13,626 nucleotides of DNA from Prevotellaceae bacterium (GCA_030523505.1 JAUNIK010000027.1:1-13626); one strand, 5' to 3'; numbered from the stretch's first letter, positions 7,801 to 13,626 are shown. Numbers and translations: made by a program. The notes: generated from the sequence alone by a model not told the origin.

Positions 7801-8970
7801 ATCGCTCTTCGAGAACGGAATCTGTGTGTCACTGTAAACAGGGTCGGTAGAGTTGTTATACACATGTCTGCGCACAACAGGAGTGCTCATATTATAAGTG
7901 TTGATAGCCCACATCATATATGTGTTCTCGCCGGTGGCAGAGAAACATATTGAAGCGTCATCGCGGATGAGTGTCATGTCAACATCCACATCATATCTCA
8001 CCTTCTCGCTCTTGTCGCGTTGCCAAGCGTATGTGCCACGACCAACAACGAGGAAACGACCGTTGGTGACAGTACCGTTGGTGAACATCACATCCTCTGT
8101 CTCGAAATCCTCCGACAGCAGAGTGCTCTCTCCGGCAGTCACTACGAAATCGTCGAAATATGCCGACTCATCACCAATGCTTGCATAGTCCTCGCGGAAT
8201 CCGAAGTCGCCATAGGCAAAGTCGCCCGTGCGCGAATCCACCTGAACACCGTCGATATATGTCACAGCATTGTTGCCGCCCGTCACCACAATCTTCATCA
8301 CATGTTTCTCGCCAGTGTGGATTGCCACACCAGTGATGTTCTTCTCGGCAAGGAGTGCTGGATTGCCACCAGCCCACTGGTGAGGACGCAGGCGAGGAGT
8401 GCTCTGCTCGAGGTTCACCTGCCACATATAGTAGTTGTTGTGGTCCTTGGCAGCAAATATCACACCGGCTGATACCGAACGGATGTCAAACTCCACCGAC
8501 ATCTCGTAGTTCTTTATCTCCTCAGGTGCTACATATCCCTGTGGGTTCTTCGTTGCCTTTATCCATTTTGTTGCCCCCCAACCGTCGGCACCCATCAGTC
8601 CGGTCTCGAAATAAGCCTTCTCGGTCGATGTGGCTGTGTTGCCTTTGTTGTCGGTAACGCTCACCTGCCAGTAGTAGCGTGTGCGGGCAGCGGGAGCAAA
8701 CGAGGTCTGCACATCACTGCTCTGGTCGCTTTCCACCTGTCCTGACTCCCACACAACATTGGCGAAGTCGGCATCGGTGGCAATACGTATGGAATATGAT
8801 GTCTGCATCACCCCTCGCTGGTTGCTTTCGAGCATCCATGATAGGGTAGGCGACTGAATGTCAATACCGATAGGATTGATTGTAGCCTGTGTTCTGAGGT
8901 TCTTCACTTCAAGAGCCTGCATGCTGATGGCAATCATCAGAAGACATAGCGGAAGTAACAGTTTTTTCAT
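4873..8970 (-). CDS. Large secreted GH78 alpha-L-rhamnosidase with two inserted lectin-like modules
   Basis: A 1365-residue exported glycosidase expected to release terminal L-rhamnose from plant pectin or glycosides. It has a signal peptide (MKKLLLPLCLLMIAISMQA). Order: Fn3-like domain (about 20-125), WGATKWIKA at the start of the rhamnosidase N-domain, two beta-sandwich LamG/concanavalin-like modules (about 152-276 and 282-455, each with a YIDGxxVD and GDxGFR signature), then the resumed N-domain (MMRKVFGVDGAIKSARLY, YINGTRVG, about 515-690), and the (alpha/alpha)6 catalytic domain. The signature DCPQRDERLGWAAD places the probable general acid at Glu894; SEWMF places the probable base at Glu1192. 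The C-terminus (YYNLQGIRM...KGVYIVNGKKVVK) is the short tail domain common on secreted Prevotella/Bacteroides proteins. Ordinary GH78 enzymes are roughly 900 aa; the excess is explained by the inserts. It is transcribed alone, divergent from the helicase; no SusC/D pair is visible in this window. Confidence 0.94.
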   Translation of the reverse strand: MKKLLLPLCLLMIAISMQALEVKNLRTQATINPIGIDIQSPTLSWMLESNQRGVMQTSYSIRIATDADFANVVWESGQVESDQSSDVQTSFAPAARTRYYWQVSVTDNKGNTATSTEKAYFETGLMGADGWGATKWIKATKNPQGYVAPEEIKNYEMSVEFDIRSVSAGVIFAAKDHNNYYMWQVNLEQSTPRLRPHQWAGGNPALLAEKNITGVAIHTGEKHVMKIVVTGGNNAVTYIDGVQVDSRTGDFAYGDFGFREDYASIGDESAYFDDFVVTAGESTLLSEDFETEDVMFTNGTVTNGRFLVVGRGTYAWQRDKSEKVRYDVDVDMTLIRDDASICFSATGENTYMMWAINTYNMSTPVVRRHVYNNSTDPVYSDTQIPFSKSDLIGKPHHIKIECESPYVRTYIDGQLVDTYTDNGVLAIGDLGFRVYCSNNGTENEQAYFDNLVMTTYDAAGNASTYISEDFEGESNIFSADNVQSYEGSRQLFMSAPSGNTFRLMQNEGSVMPGAPMMRKVFGVDGAIKSARLYTSGLGVYNVYINGTRVGQTDDDGNTFQDELKPGSTDFKKTVFYTTHDVTSLLHAGQNAIGAEVTSGWWNGGVAHGEFGNHDCAFRGVIIITYEDGHEAMVNTDLTWTSNTNGALRKGDIYNGESYDARLESNWSEAGYDDADWYAVAESKDFKGEIISFEGPAIRVVPELDRLPKEINVYEGVTNNGKTHGALNKIQSISGDGTITLKAGQTAIYDFAQNAAGWVKFTAKGKRGTKLRFRFSEMLNTTGDAGRGDDGPEGSLYLINLRSAEASLHYTLKGTAEGETFHPTSTYYGFRYIEITTSSDVEISNVVGETVTSAMTEKSSLETSHADVNQLYSNCMWGQRSNFVSVPTDCPQRDERLGWAADTQVYSLAGMYNADSRTFYKKWMRDMRDSQRSDGAYPHVAPFSWNVGYGHSAWADAGIIVPWKIYLMTGDEEVLLDNIDSMEKYMTFLGQQHEDGYTYVGGGTMYGDWLSFASTDNRYISVCYYAYDAQLMEKMCQVLTKYNNKYSRKATNYHNRFESIKKEWQERYLKADGTPKFDTQCAYLMALRYNLLPDEASIEATKVALERNISNNGDKLTTGFLGTAILNHTLTQFGMDDEAFTLLLQRDCPSWLYSVDQGATTVWERWNSYTIANGFGDPGMNSFNHYAYGAISEWMFRYMAGIAPDEENTGFKHIILQPSTDTRKDIRHNQQRITWVDASFWSNYGDVKARWNCDGSEEMTYDVTIPANTTATLYMPCSDGVEVLEGGIAAGDAEGIEFVGKANGKAVYNVGSGTYQFSTQVSQGIKDVAGIPVAENTYYNLQGIRMNSDKEMQKGVYIVNGKKVVK

Positions 8971-9013
8971 AAGAAAATCGCAGTTTGGGTTTCGTAATAG
9001 TAAATTTATGTCG

Positions 9014-9045
9014 CAAATTTAATCCTTTTTGGCGAAAATGCCAAG
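9014..9045 (-). promoter_or_regulatory. Bacteroidetes-type promoter for the rhamnosidase gene
   Basis: On the minus strand, -7 box TAAATTTG (plus-strand 9014-9021, exact match to TAnnTTTG) and a -33-like CTTG (9042-9045, three of four bases of TTTG) separated by 20 bp. The -7 box lies 43 bp upstream of the start codon at 8970. Confidence 0.6.
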
Positions 9046-9075
9046 AATAAGAGATGGTTTCTCGCAATATATGCG

Positions 9076-9083
9076 TATCTTTG
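9076..9083 (+). promoter_or_regulatory. -7 promoter box for the helicase gene
   Basis: TATCTTTG, an exact match to TAnnTTTG, 45 bp upstream of the chosen ATG at 9129. The -33 position shows no good TTTG, so the promoter is judged from the -7 box only. Its position supports ATG 9129 over the in-frame ATG at 9054, which would lie upstream of transcription start. Confidence 0.55.
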
Positions 9084-9128
9084 CTGACAAATTATCAACA
9101 ATATATAAAAAGAAGTCAAAAATCAAAT

Positions 9129-11123
9129 ATGACATTCGAACAATTAGGAGTCAATCAATCCATCCGCAAGGCCATCGAAGAGTTGGGCTTTGCCTATCCT
9201 ATGCCTATCCAGGAGGCGGTCATTCCGTTTCTCTTGCAAAATCCCGACAATCTCATTGCCCTTGCCCAGACGGGTACCGGCAAGACTGCCGCCTATGGTA
9301 TCCCAGTGTTGCAGTCCATCACCGAGATAAGCAACAATCCTTCTGTGCTTATCCTCTCGCCAACACGCGAACTCTGCTTGCAGATTGCCGACGACCTTAC
9401 GGACTTTTCGAAATATATGCCGGGAATACATGTAGTACCAGTATATGGCGGTACAGGCATGGAACAGCAGATTCGTGCTTTGCGACATGGTGTGCAGATC
9501 ATTGTTGCAACCCCGGGACGACTCATCGACTTGAAGAACCGTGGTGTGGCAAACCTTGAGAATGTCCGCAATATTGTGCTCGATGAAGCCGACGAGATGC
9601 TCAACATGGGTTTCCAGGACAGTATCAATGAAATCATGGAGTCGCTCCCTGCCGATTGTCGCAAACTGCTCTTCTCGGCAACAATGAGCCGTGAGGTGGA
9701 GCAGGTGGCAAAGGGCTATCTTGGCGATTACAAGGAGATTGTGGTGGGCTCGCGCAACGAGGGTGCCGAGAATGTGAACCATATCTACTATCTTGTTCAC
9801 GCCAAGGACAAATACCTCGCCTTGAAGCGTGTGGTTGATTATTACCCAAAGATTTTCGCTATCATCTTCTGCCGCACCAAACTCGAGACTCAGGAGGTGG
9901 CCGACAAACTCATAAAGGACGGATATAATGCCGAGTCGCTCCATGGCGACCTGTCACAGCCACAGCGCGACCAGACAATGCAAAAATTCCGTCAGCACAC
10001 CGTCCAACTCCTCGTAGCTACCGATGTGGCGGCTCGCGGTCTTGATGTCGACGACCTTACACATGTCATCAACTACGGCATGCCTGATGATATCGAGTCC
10101 TACACCCATCGTTCGGGCCGTACCGGTCGTGCAGGCAAGAACGGAACATCCATCTCTATCATCCACACCAAGGAGAAATTCAAGGTGAAGAATGTAGAGA
10201 AGGTCATCGGCAAAGAGTTTGTCGATGGCACTCTTCCTACTCCTCAGGAGATATGCACCAAGCAACTCTACAAGGCTATGGACGAGATTATGAAGATGGA
10301 TGTCGATGAAGAGCAGATATCTCCGTTCATGGAGGAGATAAACCGCCATTTCGAGTATGTCGACAAGGAGGATGTCATCAAGAAGATTGTGTCGATGACC
10401 TTCGGCCGTTTCCTCTCGTATTATGCTGATGCTCCTGAGATAGAAAAACCTTCGACTAAGCGTGTCAAGAACGAGGAACGTCGTCTCAAGGGATTGAAGG
10501 AACCTCGTGAGGTGGAGGCAGGCTATGAGCGATTGTTCATCAACCTCGGCAAGGACAACGGCTTCTATCCGGGCGAGTGCATGCAGTTCCTGAACAAGCA
10601 CCTCGGCGGTCGCCAGAAGGTGGGACATATCGACCTCTATGGCAAGTTCGCTTATATCGAGATACCGCAGGAGGATGCCGAGAATGTGATGGCAACCATC
10701 AACGGCACTTTCTATCGAGGCATTGAAGTGCGTTGCAACCCGAGTGAGGACAAGTCGCAAGCACCAGCAACAACCCGTCGCCAGCGTGGTCGTGATGAGA
10801 AGAAAGACTATGCCCGTCTTCCGAAGAAAGAGCGTTCCCCAAAGCGTGAGAATAATCGTGACCGTGGTCAGCGAGGCAATGCCGACTTCCGTCGTGAAGT
10901 GTTCGGAGGTGACAAGAAGCGAAGTGACCAGAAACGTGGTCGTCGTGGAGCAGCCCGTCAGCAGCCAGAGGTTGAAGACTGGCGTCAGTTCTTTGATGCT
11001 TCTGATGGTATCGTTGTAGGTGGTGATCGTGTAAAGGCAAAGAAGAAGCCACGCGGCGGCTCAAAGCAACTTCGAGGTGAGGAGCCCGACTTCTCAGAAG
11101 AAGGCTGGGCAAGAAGGAAGTAG
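9129..11123 (+). CDS. DEAD-box RNA helicase with DbpA-type RNA-binding domain
   Basis: A 664-residue ATP-dependent RNA helicase, probably for ribosome assembly or RNA turnover in the cytoplasm. Motifs from the ATG at 9129: Q-motif FEQLG...YPMPIQ (3-28), Walker A AQTGTGKT (46-53), SPTREL, TPGRLIDL, DEAD (152-155), SAT (183-185), then the second RecA domain with FCRTKLETQ, ATDVAARGLDV and HRSGRTGR (327-334). Residues about 466-538 (ERLFINLGKDNGFYPGE to YRGIEVRC) match the DbpA RNA-binding domain. The last ~120 residues are a basic, low-complexity Arg/Lys/Gly tail, typical of Bacteroidetes DeaD/DbpA-like helicases and likely a nonspecific RNA contact. The start was chosen at MTFEQLGV because the 25 upstream codons overlap a promoter box. 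A divergent promoter serves the rhamnosidase gene. A palindromic repeat begins 4 bp after the stop. Confidence 0.95.
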   Translation: MTFEQLGVNQSIRKAIEELGFAYPMPIQEAVIPFLLQNPDNLIALAQTGTGKTAAYGIPVLQSITEISNNPSVLILSPTRELCLQIADDLTDFSKYMPGIHVVPVYGGTGMEQQIRALRHGVQIIVATPGRLIDLKNRGVANLENVRNIVLDEADEMLNMGFQDSINEIMESLPADCRKLLFSATMSREVEQVAKGYLGDYKEIVVGSRNEGAENVNHIYYLVHAKDKYLALKRVVDYYPKIFAIIFCRTKLETQEVADKLIKDGYNAESLHGDLSQPQRDQTMQKFRQHTVQLLVATDVAARGLDVDDLTHVINYGMPDDIESYTHRSGRTGRAGKNGTSISIIHTKEKFKVKNVEKVIGKEFVDGTLPTPQEICTKQLYKAMDEIMKMDVDEEQISPFMEEINRHFEYVDKEDVIKKIVSMTFGRFLSYYADAPEIEKPSTKRVKNEERRLKGLKEPREVEAGYERLFINLGKDNGFYPGECMQFLNKHLGGRQKVGHIDLYGKFAYIEIPQEDAENVMATINGTFYRGIEVRCNPSEDKSQAPATTRRQRGRDEKKDYARLPKKERSPKRENNRDRGQRGNADFRREVFGGDKKRSDQKRGRRGAARQQPEVEDWRQFFDASDGIVVGGDRVKAKKKPRGGSKQLRGEEPDFSEEGWARRK

Positions 11124-11127
11124 AGAA

Positions 11128-11171
11128 GCCTCTCCCCCCTTACCCCCTCCCCCCTTAGGGAGGGGGAGTGA
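11128..11171 (+). repeat. Palindromic repeat copy D (diverged)
   Basis: Starts with GCCTC 4 bp after the helicase stop, contains a perfect 9-bp stem 11143-11151 with 11158-11166 (CCCCCTCCC / GGGAGGGGG, loop CCCTTA) and ends GAGTGA, like copy A. The core has drifted (CCCCCTCCC instead of CCCCTCTCC). No U-run follows. Confidence 0.75.
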
Positions 11172-11179
11172 AATGGCCT

Positions 11180-11205
11180 CGTCATCGTCATCGTTATCGT
11201 CATCG
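11180..11205 (+). repeat. Short hexamer repeat (CGTCAT/CGTTAT)
   Basis: Four and a third units of CGTCAT, one with T for C (CGTTAT), directly between palindromic repeat D and the next gene. A 14-nt stretch of it (11187-11200) is identical to 4797-4810 next to repeat C. Confidence 0.8.
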
Positions 11206-11218
11206 TAAAATAAAAATT

Positions 11219-12013
11219 ATGAAATGGCTTTTCGCCCTTTTGGGCTATTACTTCACCCATAGTATCTGGGGAGCCTTGTGTGGCTATTTCCTCGGTTCTA
11301 TGCTGTTCCCAAGTCGCAACAACGACGAACCCTATGAGGGTGACGCCGGTCAGTCGCGCACGCGTACATATAATTATAATGGTGGCAGTGGCTATTCGCA
11401 GGTCAGTGCCCGCCAGATGTTCCTCGATGCCCTCTTGGAACTGTCGGCACAGGTAATCCAAGCCGACGGTCGTATCATGCACTCCGAGATGGAAGTAATG
11501 CGTCAGTTCTTCCGTCAGAACTTCGGTGAACAGGTCATGAAGGCGTGCAATGAACGCCTGCTGACTATATTCGATGAACGTAAATACCTCACCGACGGTC
11601 AGCGCTGGCAGCGAGTGCAGCAGTCATGTCGCAACCTCTCCATGTCGATGAATCAGGAGTCGTGTCTGCAACTCATGGCATACCTTGCCGAGATAGCCAA
11701 AGCCGATGGAACCATTGGCCAGCAGGAAGTCAGTGCGTTGAAGATGATAGCTGTAGCCCTCGGTCTCTCCGAGCAGATTGTCGACCAGATGCTCTCTCTC
11801 GGAGGTAAGACTCTTGATGATGCTTATAAGGTGCTCGGTGTCAGTCCTGATGCCACCGATGATGAAGTCCGCCGTGCCTACCGCAAGCTCGCTTTGCAGT
11901 ATCATCCCGACCGTGTAGCCACCCTCGGTGATGACATCAAAGCCTCTGCCACGAAGAAGTTCCAGGAGATCAACGACGCCAAAGATCGCATCTTCAAAGC
12001 CCGAGGGATGTAA
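11219..12013 (+). CDS. Membrane-anchored TerB/DnaJ co-chaperone (DjlA-like)
   Basis: A 264-residue protein with the architecture of DjlA. An N-terminal membrane segment with glycines (WLFALLGYYFTHSIWGALCGYFLGSMLF, residues about 3-30) is followed by a short hydrophilic linker rich in Ser/Tyr/Asn, a TerB-like helical domain (about 60-185, with ADGRI and ADGTI acidic loops), and a C-terminal J-domain (DAYKVLGVSP to the end) containing the HPD motif at 229-231 that stimulates DnaK ATPase. The J-domain should face the cytoplasm as in DjlA. ATG 11219 was chosen because the longer frame from 11168 would translate the hexamer repeat into an RHRHRYRHR peptide and begin inside repeat D. No promoter motif is visible between the helicase and this gene, so it may be co-transcribed with the helicase across repeat D. 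Function beyond co-chaperone activity is unknown. Confidence 0.88.
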   Translation: MKWLFALLGYYFTHSIWGALCGYFLGSMLFPSRNNDEPYEGDAGQSRTRTYNYNGGSGYSQVSARQMFLDALLELSAQVIQADGRIMHSEMEVMRQFFRQNFGEQVMKACNERLLTIFDERKYLTDGQRWQRVQQSCRNLSMSMNQESCLQLMAYLAEIAKADGTIGQQEVSALKMIAVALGLSEQIVDQMLSLGGKTLDDAYKVLGVSPDATDDEVRRAYRKLALQYHPDRVATLGDDIKASATKKFQEINDAKDRIFKARGM

Positions 12014-12056
12014 AGGAAGCTCCGTCGCCCTTAAAACAAAAATTTTATACACTTTA

Positions 12057-12088
12057 TTTGGATTATTCATTCAAATATCGTATCTTTG
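12057..12088 (+). promoter_or_regulatory. Full Bacteroidetes promoter of the toxin-antitoxin pair
   Basis: TTTG (12057-12060), exactly 20 bp, TATCTTTG (12081-12088): both boxes match the Bacteroidetes sigma consensus perfectly. The antitoxin ATG is 22 bp after the -7 box, so the leader is very short. Confidence 0.82.
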
Positions 12089-12110
12089 CCACCAGATAAA
12101 ATTATCCTAT

Positions 12111-12329
12111 ATGACAACATTATCATTAACTCCAGCTCAGATACATGTGCTTAATATGGCATCGCGTATCCGTACAGAAGAAAGCTTGGCTCGTTTGAAA
12201 GAACAAATGGCAGCTTTCTATGCAAAACTCGTTGATGAAGAGATGGATGAGTTGTGGGATTCAGGCCAGTGGAGTGAAGAAAAACTCCAGGAACTCCGTA
12301 GCGCACATTTCCGTACAGAATATAAGTAA
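12111..12329 (+). CDS. Small antitoxin-like protein, partner of the PIN toxin
   Basis: A 72-residue acidic, mostly helical protein (MTTLSLTPAQIHVLNMASRI...). It has no named domain that I recognise, but the arrangement is that of the antitoxin in Bacteroidetes PIN-type toxin-antitoxin pairs: a small gene directly ahead of the toxin with its stop codon adjacent to the toxin's ATG. The N-terminal TPAQIHVL segment may take part in DNA binding or dimerisation, and the C-terminal half (DEEMDELWDSGQWSEEKLQEL, then HFRTEYK) looks like the flexible toxin-binding part; both are inference. ATG 12111 was chosen because it follows a perfect promoter; the longer in-frame extension to 11928 runs through the co-chaperone gene in another frame. 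Autoregulation of the promoter by the antitoxin is expected for such pairs. Confidence 0.75.
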   Translation: MTTLSLTPAQIHVLNMASRIRTEESLARLKEQMAAFYAKLVDEEMDELWDSGQWSEEKLQELRSAHFRTEYK

Positions 12330-12743
12330 ATGGAAAACGACCGTCCTATCGTCATTGATACGAATTGTCTGATTCAGATGATTTCTAAGCGCAGTCCTTA
12401 CCGTCCTATATGGGACGCATTTTTAGGAAAGCGCTTCATATTGTGTGTCACTAACGAAATAATCGATGAATACCAAGAAATCATAGAACAGCAAACTACA
12501 GCTCAAATAGCAGAAAATGTAGTTTTATTGATCCTCAATAGTGTGAATGTAAACTATGTGGATCCTCATTTCCGTTTGGGACTAATAAAGGCAGATCCCG
12601 ATGATAATAAGTTTGTTGACTGTGCATTTGCAAGTGGAGCCGATTATATTGTAAGTGAGGATACTCACTTTGATGAACTGAACAATCTTCCTTTTCCATC
12701 CTTCAATGTTGTTACGATGGATGAATTCCTAAAGAAGCTATAG
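12330..12743 (+). CDS. PIN-domain toxin (putative toxin-antitoxin ribonuclease)
   Basis: A 137-residue PIN-domain protein of the COG1569-like group, expected to be a metal-dependent ribonuclease held inactive by the upstream antitoxin. The acidic residues that make up the active site are present: Asp10 (VIDTN), Glu43 (VTNEII), Asp92 and Asp97 (DPDDNKFVDCAFAS), and Asp111 (SEDTHF). The length is normal, so the toxin looks intact. The ATG follows the antitoxin TAA with no gap, which implies translational coupling. The base composition of the two genes is more AT-rich than the neighbouring helicase and co-chaperone genes, in keeping with horizontal acquisition. The RNA target cannot be judged from sequence. 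A tandem repeat region begins 28 bp after the stop. Confidence 0.88.
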   Translation: MENDRPIVIDTNCLIQMISKRSPYRPIWDAFLGKRFILCVTNEIIDEYQEIIEQQTTAQIAENVVLLILNSVNVNYVDPHFRLGLIKADPDDNKFVDCAFASGADYIVSEDTHFDELNNLPFPSFNVVTMDEFLKKL

Positions 12744-12771
12744 CCCTTACGAGATTCTTGATACCCCCTCC

Positions 12772-12859
12772 GCCTGTTTCACTAGGACTTTGTCCGATTC
12801 ACTAACGAAGTGATTCACTAAGGCCTTGCCTGTTTCACTAGGACTTTGTCCGATTCACT
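12772..12859. repeat. Tandem direct repeat, 2 x 32 bp with 56-bp period
   Basis: Two identical 32-bp copies (12772-12803 and 12828-12859), each containing GGAC-TTT-GTCC as a small hairpin and two TTCACT words. The 24-bp spacer adds another GATTCACTAA and a TCACT-AACGA-AGTGA hairpin (12799-12813). TTCACT thus occurs five times in 88 bp. The second copy covers the stop codon of the minus-strand YkvA gene. Confidence 0.88.
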
Positions 12860-13286
12860 CAATAATCTCTTCTGCCTCATCAAACACCATTCCCTCCATA
12901 TTGTCCTCCTTTTTGGCTGGTATGGAGGCTTTATACCTCTCAAGCTCATCTCTCAGTTGTTTCAGGGCGAAGGTGATGACGGTAATGTCATCCAGATAGC
13001 CAGCGAGAGGGATGATGTCAGGCACACAGTCAGCCGGCACCACCAGATACACCAATGCCGCTATTGCCAGCGCCAGTTTCGACTTCGAGTAGTTTTTATA
13101 CGAGCCAGTGGCAATAGCCTTTATGTACTGTCCTATAAGTTTCACGCTATCCGTTATCTCGTCCAGTCCTTTCCTGCTGGCATAGCTCATAGCGATGTCA
13201 GTCAGTTCCTTCATCTTTGCCGGATCCTTCATATATCTGGCAGACTTCTTTATCCATTCCGCCTTGAAGATGTCTATCACATTCAT
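12855..13286 (-). CDS. YkvA/DUF1232 family membrane protein
   Basis: A 143-residue protein with the DUF1232 (YkvA) motif: LALAIAALVYLVVPADCVPDIIPLAGYLDDITVITFALK at about residues 71-109, a hydrophobic hairpin with the conserved P-x-D-x-(I/V)-PD and GYLDD acidic positions. The N-terminal half is basic and helical (FKAEWIKKSARYMKDPAKMK), the C-terminus acidic. Members are small inner-membrane proteins without a firm function; a link to the cell envelope or lysosome-like trafficking has not been shown and none is claimed. The last codons (EEIIE, TGA) lie within or next to the tandem repeat at 12828-12859, so the C-terminal end may have been altered by the repeat. A TAATTTTG box (plus-strand 13331-13338) sits 44 bp upstream of the start. 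Confidence 0.86.
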   Translation of the reverse strand: MNVIDIFKAEWIKKSARYMKDPAKMKELTDIAMSYASRKGLDEITDSVKLIGQYIKAIATGSYKNYSKSKLALAIAALVYLVVPADCVPDIIPLAGYLDDITVITFALKQLRDELERYKASIPAKKEDNMEGMVFDEAEEIIE

Positions 13287-13330
13287 ATCCTTTCATCCCG
13301 GCGTTGTTTATGTTTCCAACGCCAGCACTG

Positions 13331-13338
13331 CAAAATTA
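13331..13338 (-). promoter_or_regulatory. -7 promoter box for the YkvA gene
   Basis: TAATTTTG on the minus strand matches TAnnTTTG exactly and lies 44 bp from the ATG. No convincing TTTG is found at the -33 position, so support is moderate. Confidence 0.45.
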
Positions 13339-13460
13339 TGATAATCCCATGAATAACCTCCCACCTCCACCCTAAACTTAACAATAAATAACACAAGCAA
13401 GTCCTCGGAAGTCCCTCCCCATCACAGGAAAGACAGAGGGGTAACCTATTTTTTTTTCGT

Positions 13461-13497
13461 GGAAACAAATCCCACAATAATCTTAACAATAATATTT
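13461..13497 (+). repeat. 37-bp direct repeat, copy 1
   Basis: Begins GGAAACAAATCCCACAATAA and differs from copy 2 (13538-13574) at 3 of 37 positions. The two copies are 77 bp apart start to start. Confidence 0.85.
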
Positions 13498-13537
13498 CTG
13501 TCTAGATTCATGCAAGATTTGCTTCCTTTCTTGTTTT

Positions 13538-13574
13538 GGAAACTAATCCCACAATAATCCTAACAATAATGTTT
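13538..13574 (+). repeat. 37-bp direct repeat, copy 2
   Basis: Begins GGAAACTAATCCCACAATAA; 34 of 37 positions match copy 1. The 40-bp interval between copies (13498-13537) is unrelated to the sequence following copy 2. Confidence 0.85.
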
Positions 13575-13626
13575 GGGTCACCAGTAAATCCCCGTGTTTG
13601 AATTATTGAGTAAACATGTGTGAATC

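Larger units (their letters stand above)
13287..13626. other. Intergenic region without a convincing gene
   Basis: 340 bp of AT-rich sequence to the window edge. It contains the YkvA promoter box, a T-run (13449-13457), two copies of a 37-bp repeat, and a partial third word CTTAACAATAA near 13377. No ORF here has plausible composition. It may include the upstream region of a gene beyond the right edge. Confidence 0.6.

Noticed and set aside
7234..7953. 239-codon plus-strand ORF inside the rhamnosidase gene
   Set aside because: Shadow of the minus-strand gene, whose domains and signal peptide are clear; the plus-strand product has no recognisable domain.
9054..9128. N-terminal extension of the helicase from ATG 9054
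   Set aside because: Helicase homologues begin near MTFEQLG, and the TATCTTTG promoter box lies inside the extension.
9144..9944. 266-codon minus-strand ORF inside the helicase gene
   Set aside because: Antisense shadow of conserved helicase motifs; His/Leu-rich with no domain likeness.
11168..11218. N-terminal extension of the DjlA-like protein (MKWPRHRHRYRHRK...)
   Set aside because: It is a translation of repeat D and the hexamer repeat; the ATG at 11219 gives a normal membrane-anchor start.
11928..12110. N-terminal extension of the antitoxin gene
   Set aside because: It overlaps the co-chaperone gene out of frame and precedes the perfect promoter at 12057-12088.
13283..13489. 68-codon minus-strand ORF overlapping the YkvA start by 4 bp
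   Set aside because: Cys/Trp/Leu-rich composition without domain likeness, and it contains the likely YkvA promoter box.
13461..13574. CRISPR array suggested by 37-bp repeats with a 40-bp interval
   Set aside because: Only two units, three mismatches between them, no third unit at the expected positions on either side, and no cas gene in view.

Overview
The window looks like a chromosomal segment of a member of the Bacteroidales, plausibly Prevotella-like. Three things suggest this: promoters of the Bacteroidetes type (TTTG, about 20 bp, TAnnTTTG), A-rich leaders instead of strong Shine-Dalgarno sites, and the families present (S46 dipeptidyl-peptidase, GH78 rhamnosidase with a C-terminal YNLQGxR...KGVYIVNGKKVVK tail). 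The exact genus cannot be fixed from the sequence alone.

Layout. (1) 1-4731, plus strand: the 3' end of a polysaccharide flippase-like membrane protein, an S46 dipeptidyl-peptidase with a DPP7-type specificity residue, a small DUF559/Vsr-like endonuclease gene inside a pair of inverted repeats, a PfkB-family sugar kinase, and a LOG-family phosphoribohydrolase overlapping the kinase by 4 bp. A bidirectional-looking terminator follows at 4757-4790. (2) 4873-8970, minus strand: a very large secreted GH78 alpha-L-rhamnosidase with two extra lectin/LamG-like modules inserted near its N-terminus. (3) 9129-12013, plus strand: a DEAD-box RNA helicase with a DbpA-type RNA-binding domain, then a membrane-anchored TerB/DnaJ co-chaperone of DjlA-like architecture. 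(4) 12111-12743, plus strand: a two-gene antitoxin/PIN-toxin cassette with its own textbook promoter. (5) 12855-13286, minus strand: a YkvA/DUF1232 membrane protein. The last 340 bp hold no convincing gene but contain a 37-bp direct repeat.

The part most worth attention is the repeat system. Four copies of a GC-rich palindromic repeat (GCCTCACCCCC end plus a GAGAGGGG hairpin) lie at 2761, 3230, 4813 and 11128. Three of them begin 2-4 bp after a stop codon. The first two are inverted around the DUF559 nuclease gene, share a perfect 30-bp inverted repeat, and make a compact unit of about 0.5 kb that resembles a mobile or REP-like element carrying its own nuclease. Its right end forms the 5' end of the kinase gene and appears to have replaced the native start codon. 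A separate tandem repeat (2 x 32 bp, period 56 bp) fills the gap between the PIN toxin and the YkvA gene and runs into the latter's stop codon.

Functionally the window mixes housekeeping (helicase, co-chaperone, kinase/LOG pair), peptide and plant-glycan catabolism (DPP, rhamnosidase) and small accessory elements (DUF559 unit, toxin-antitoxin pair, repeats).
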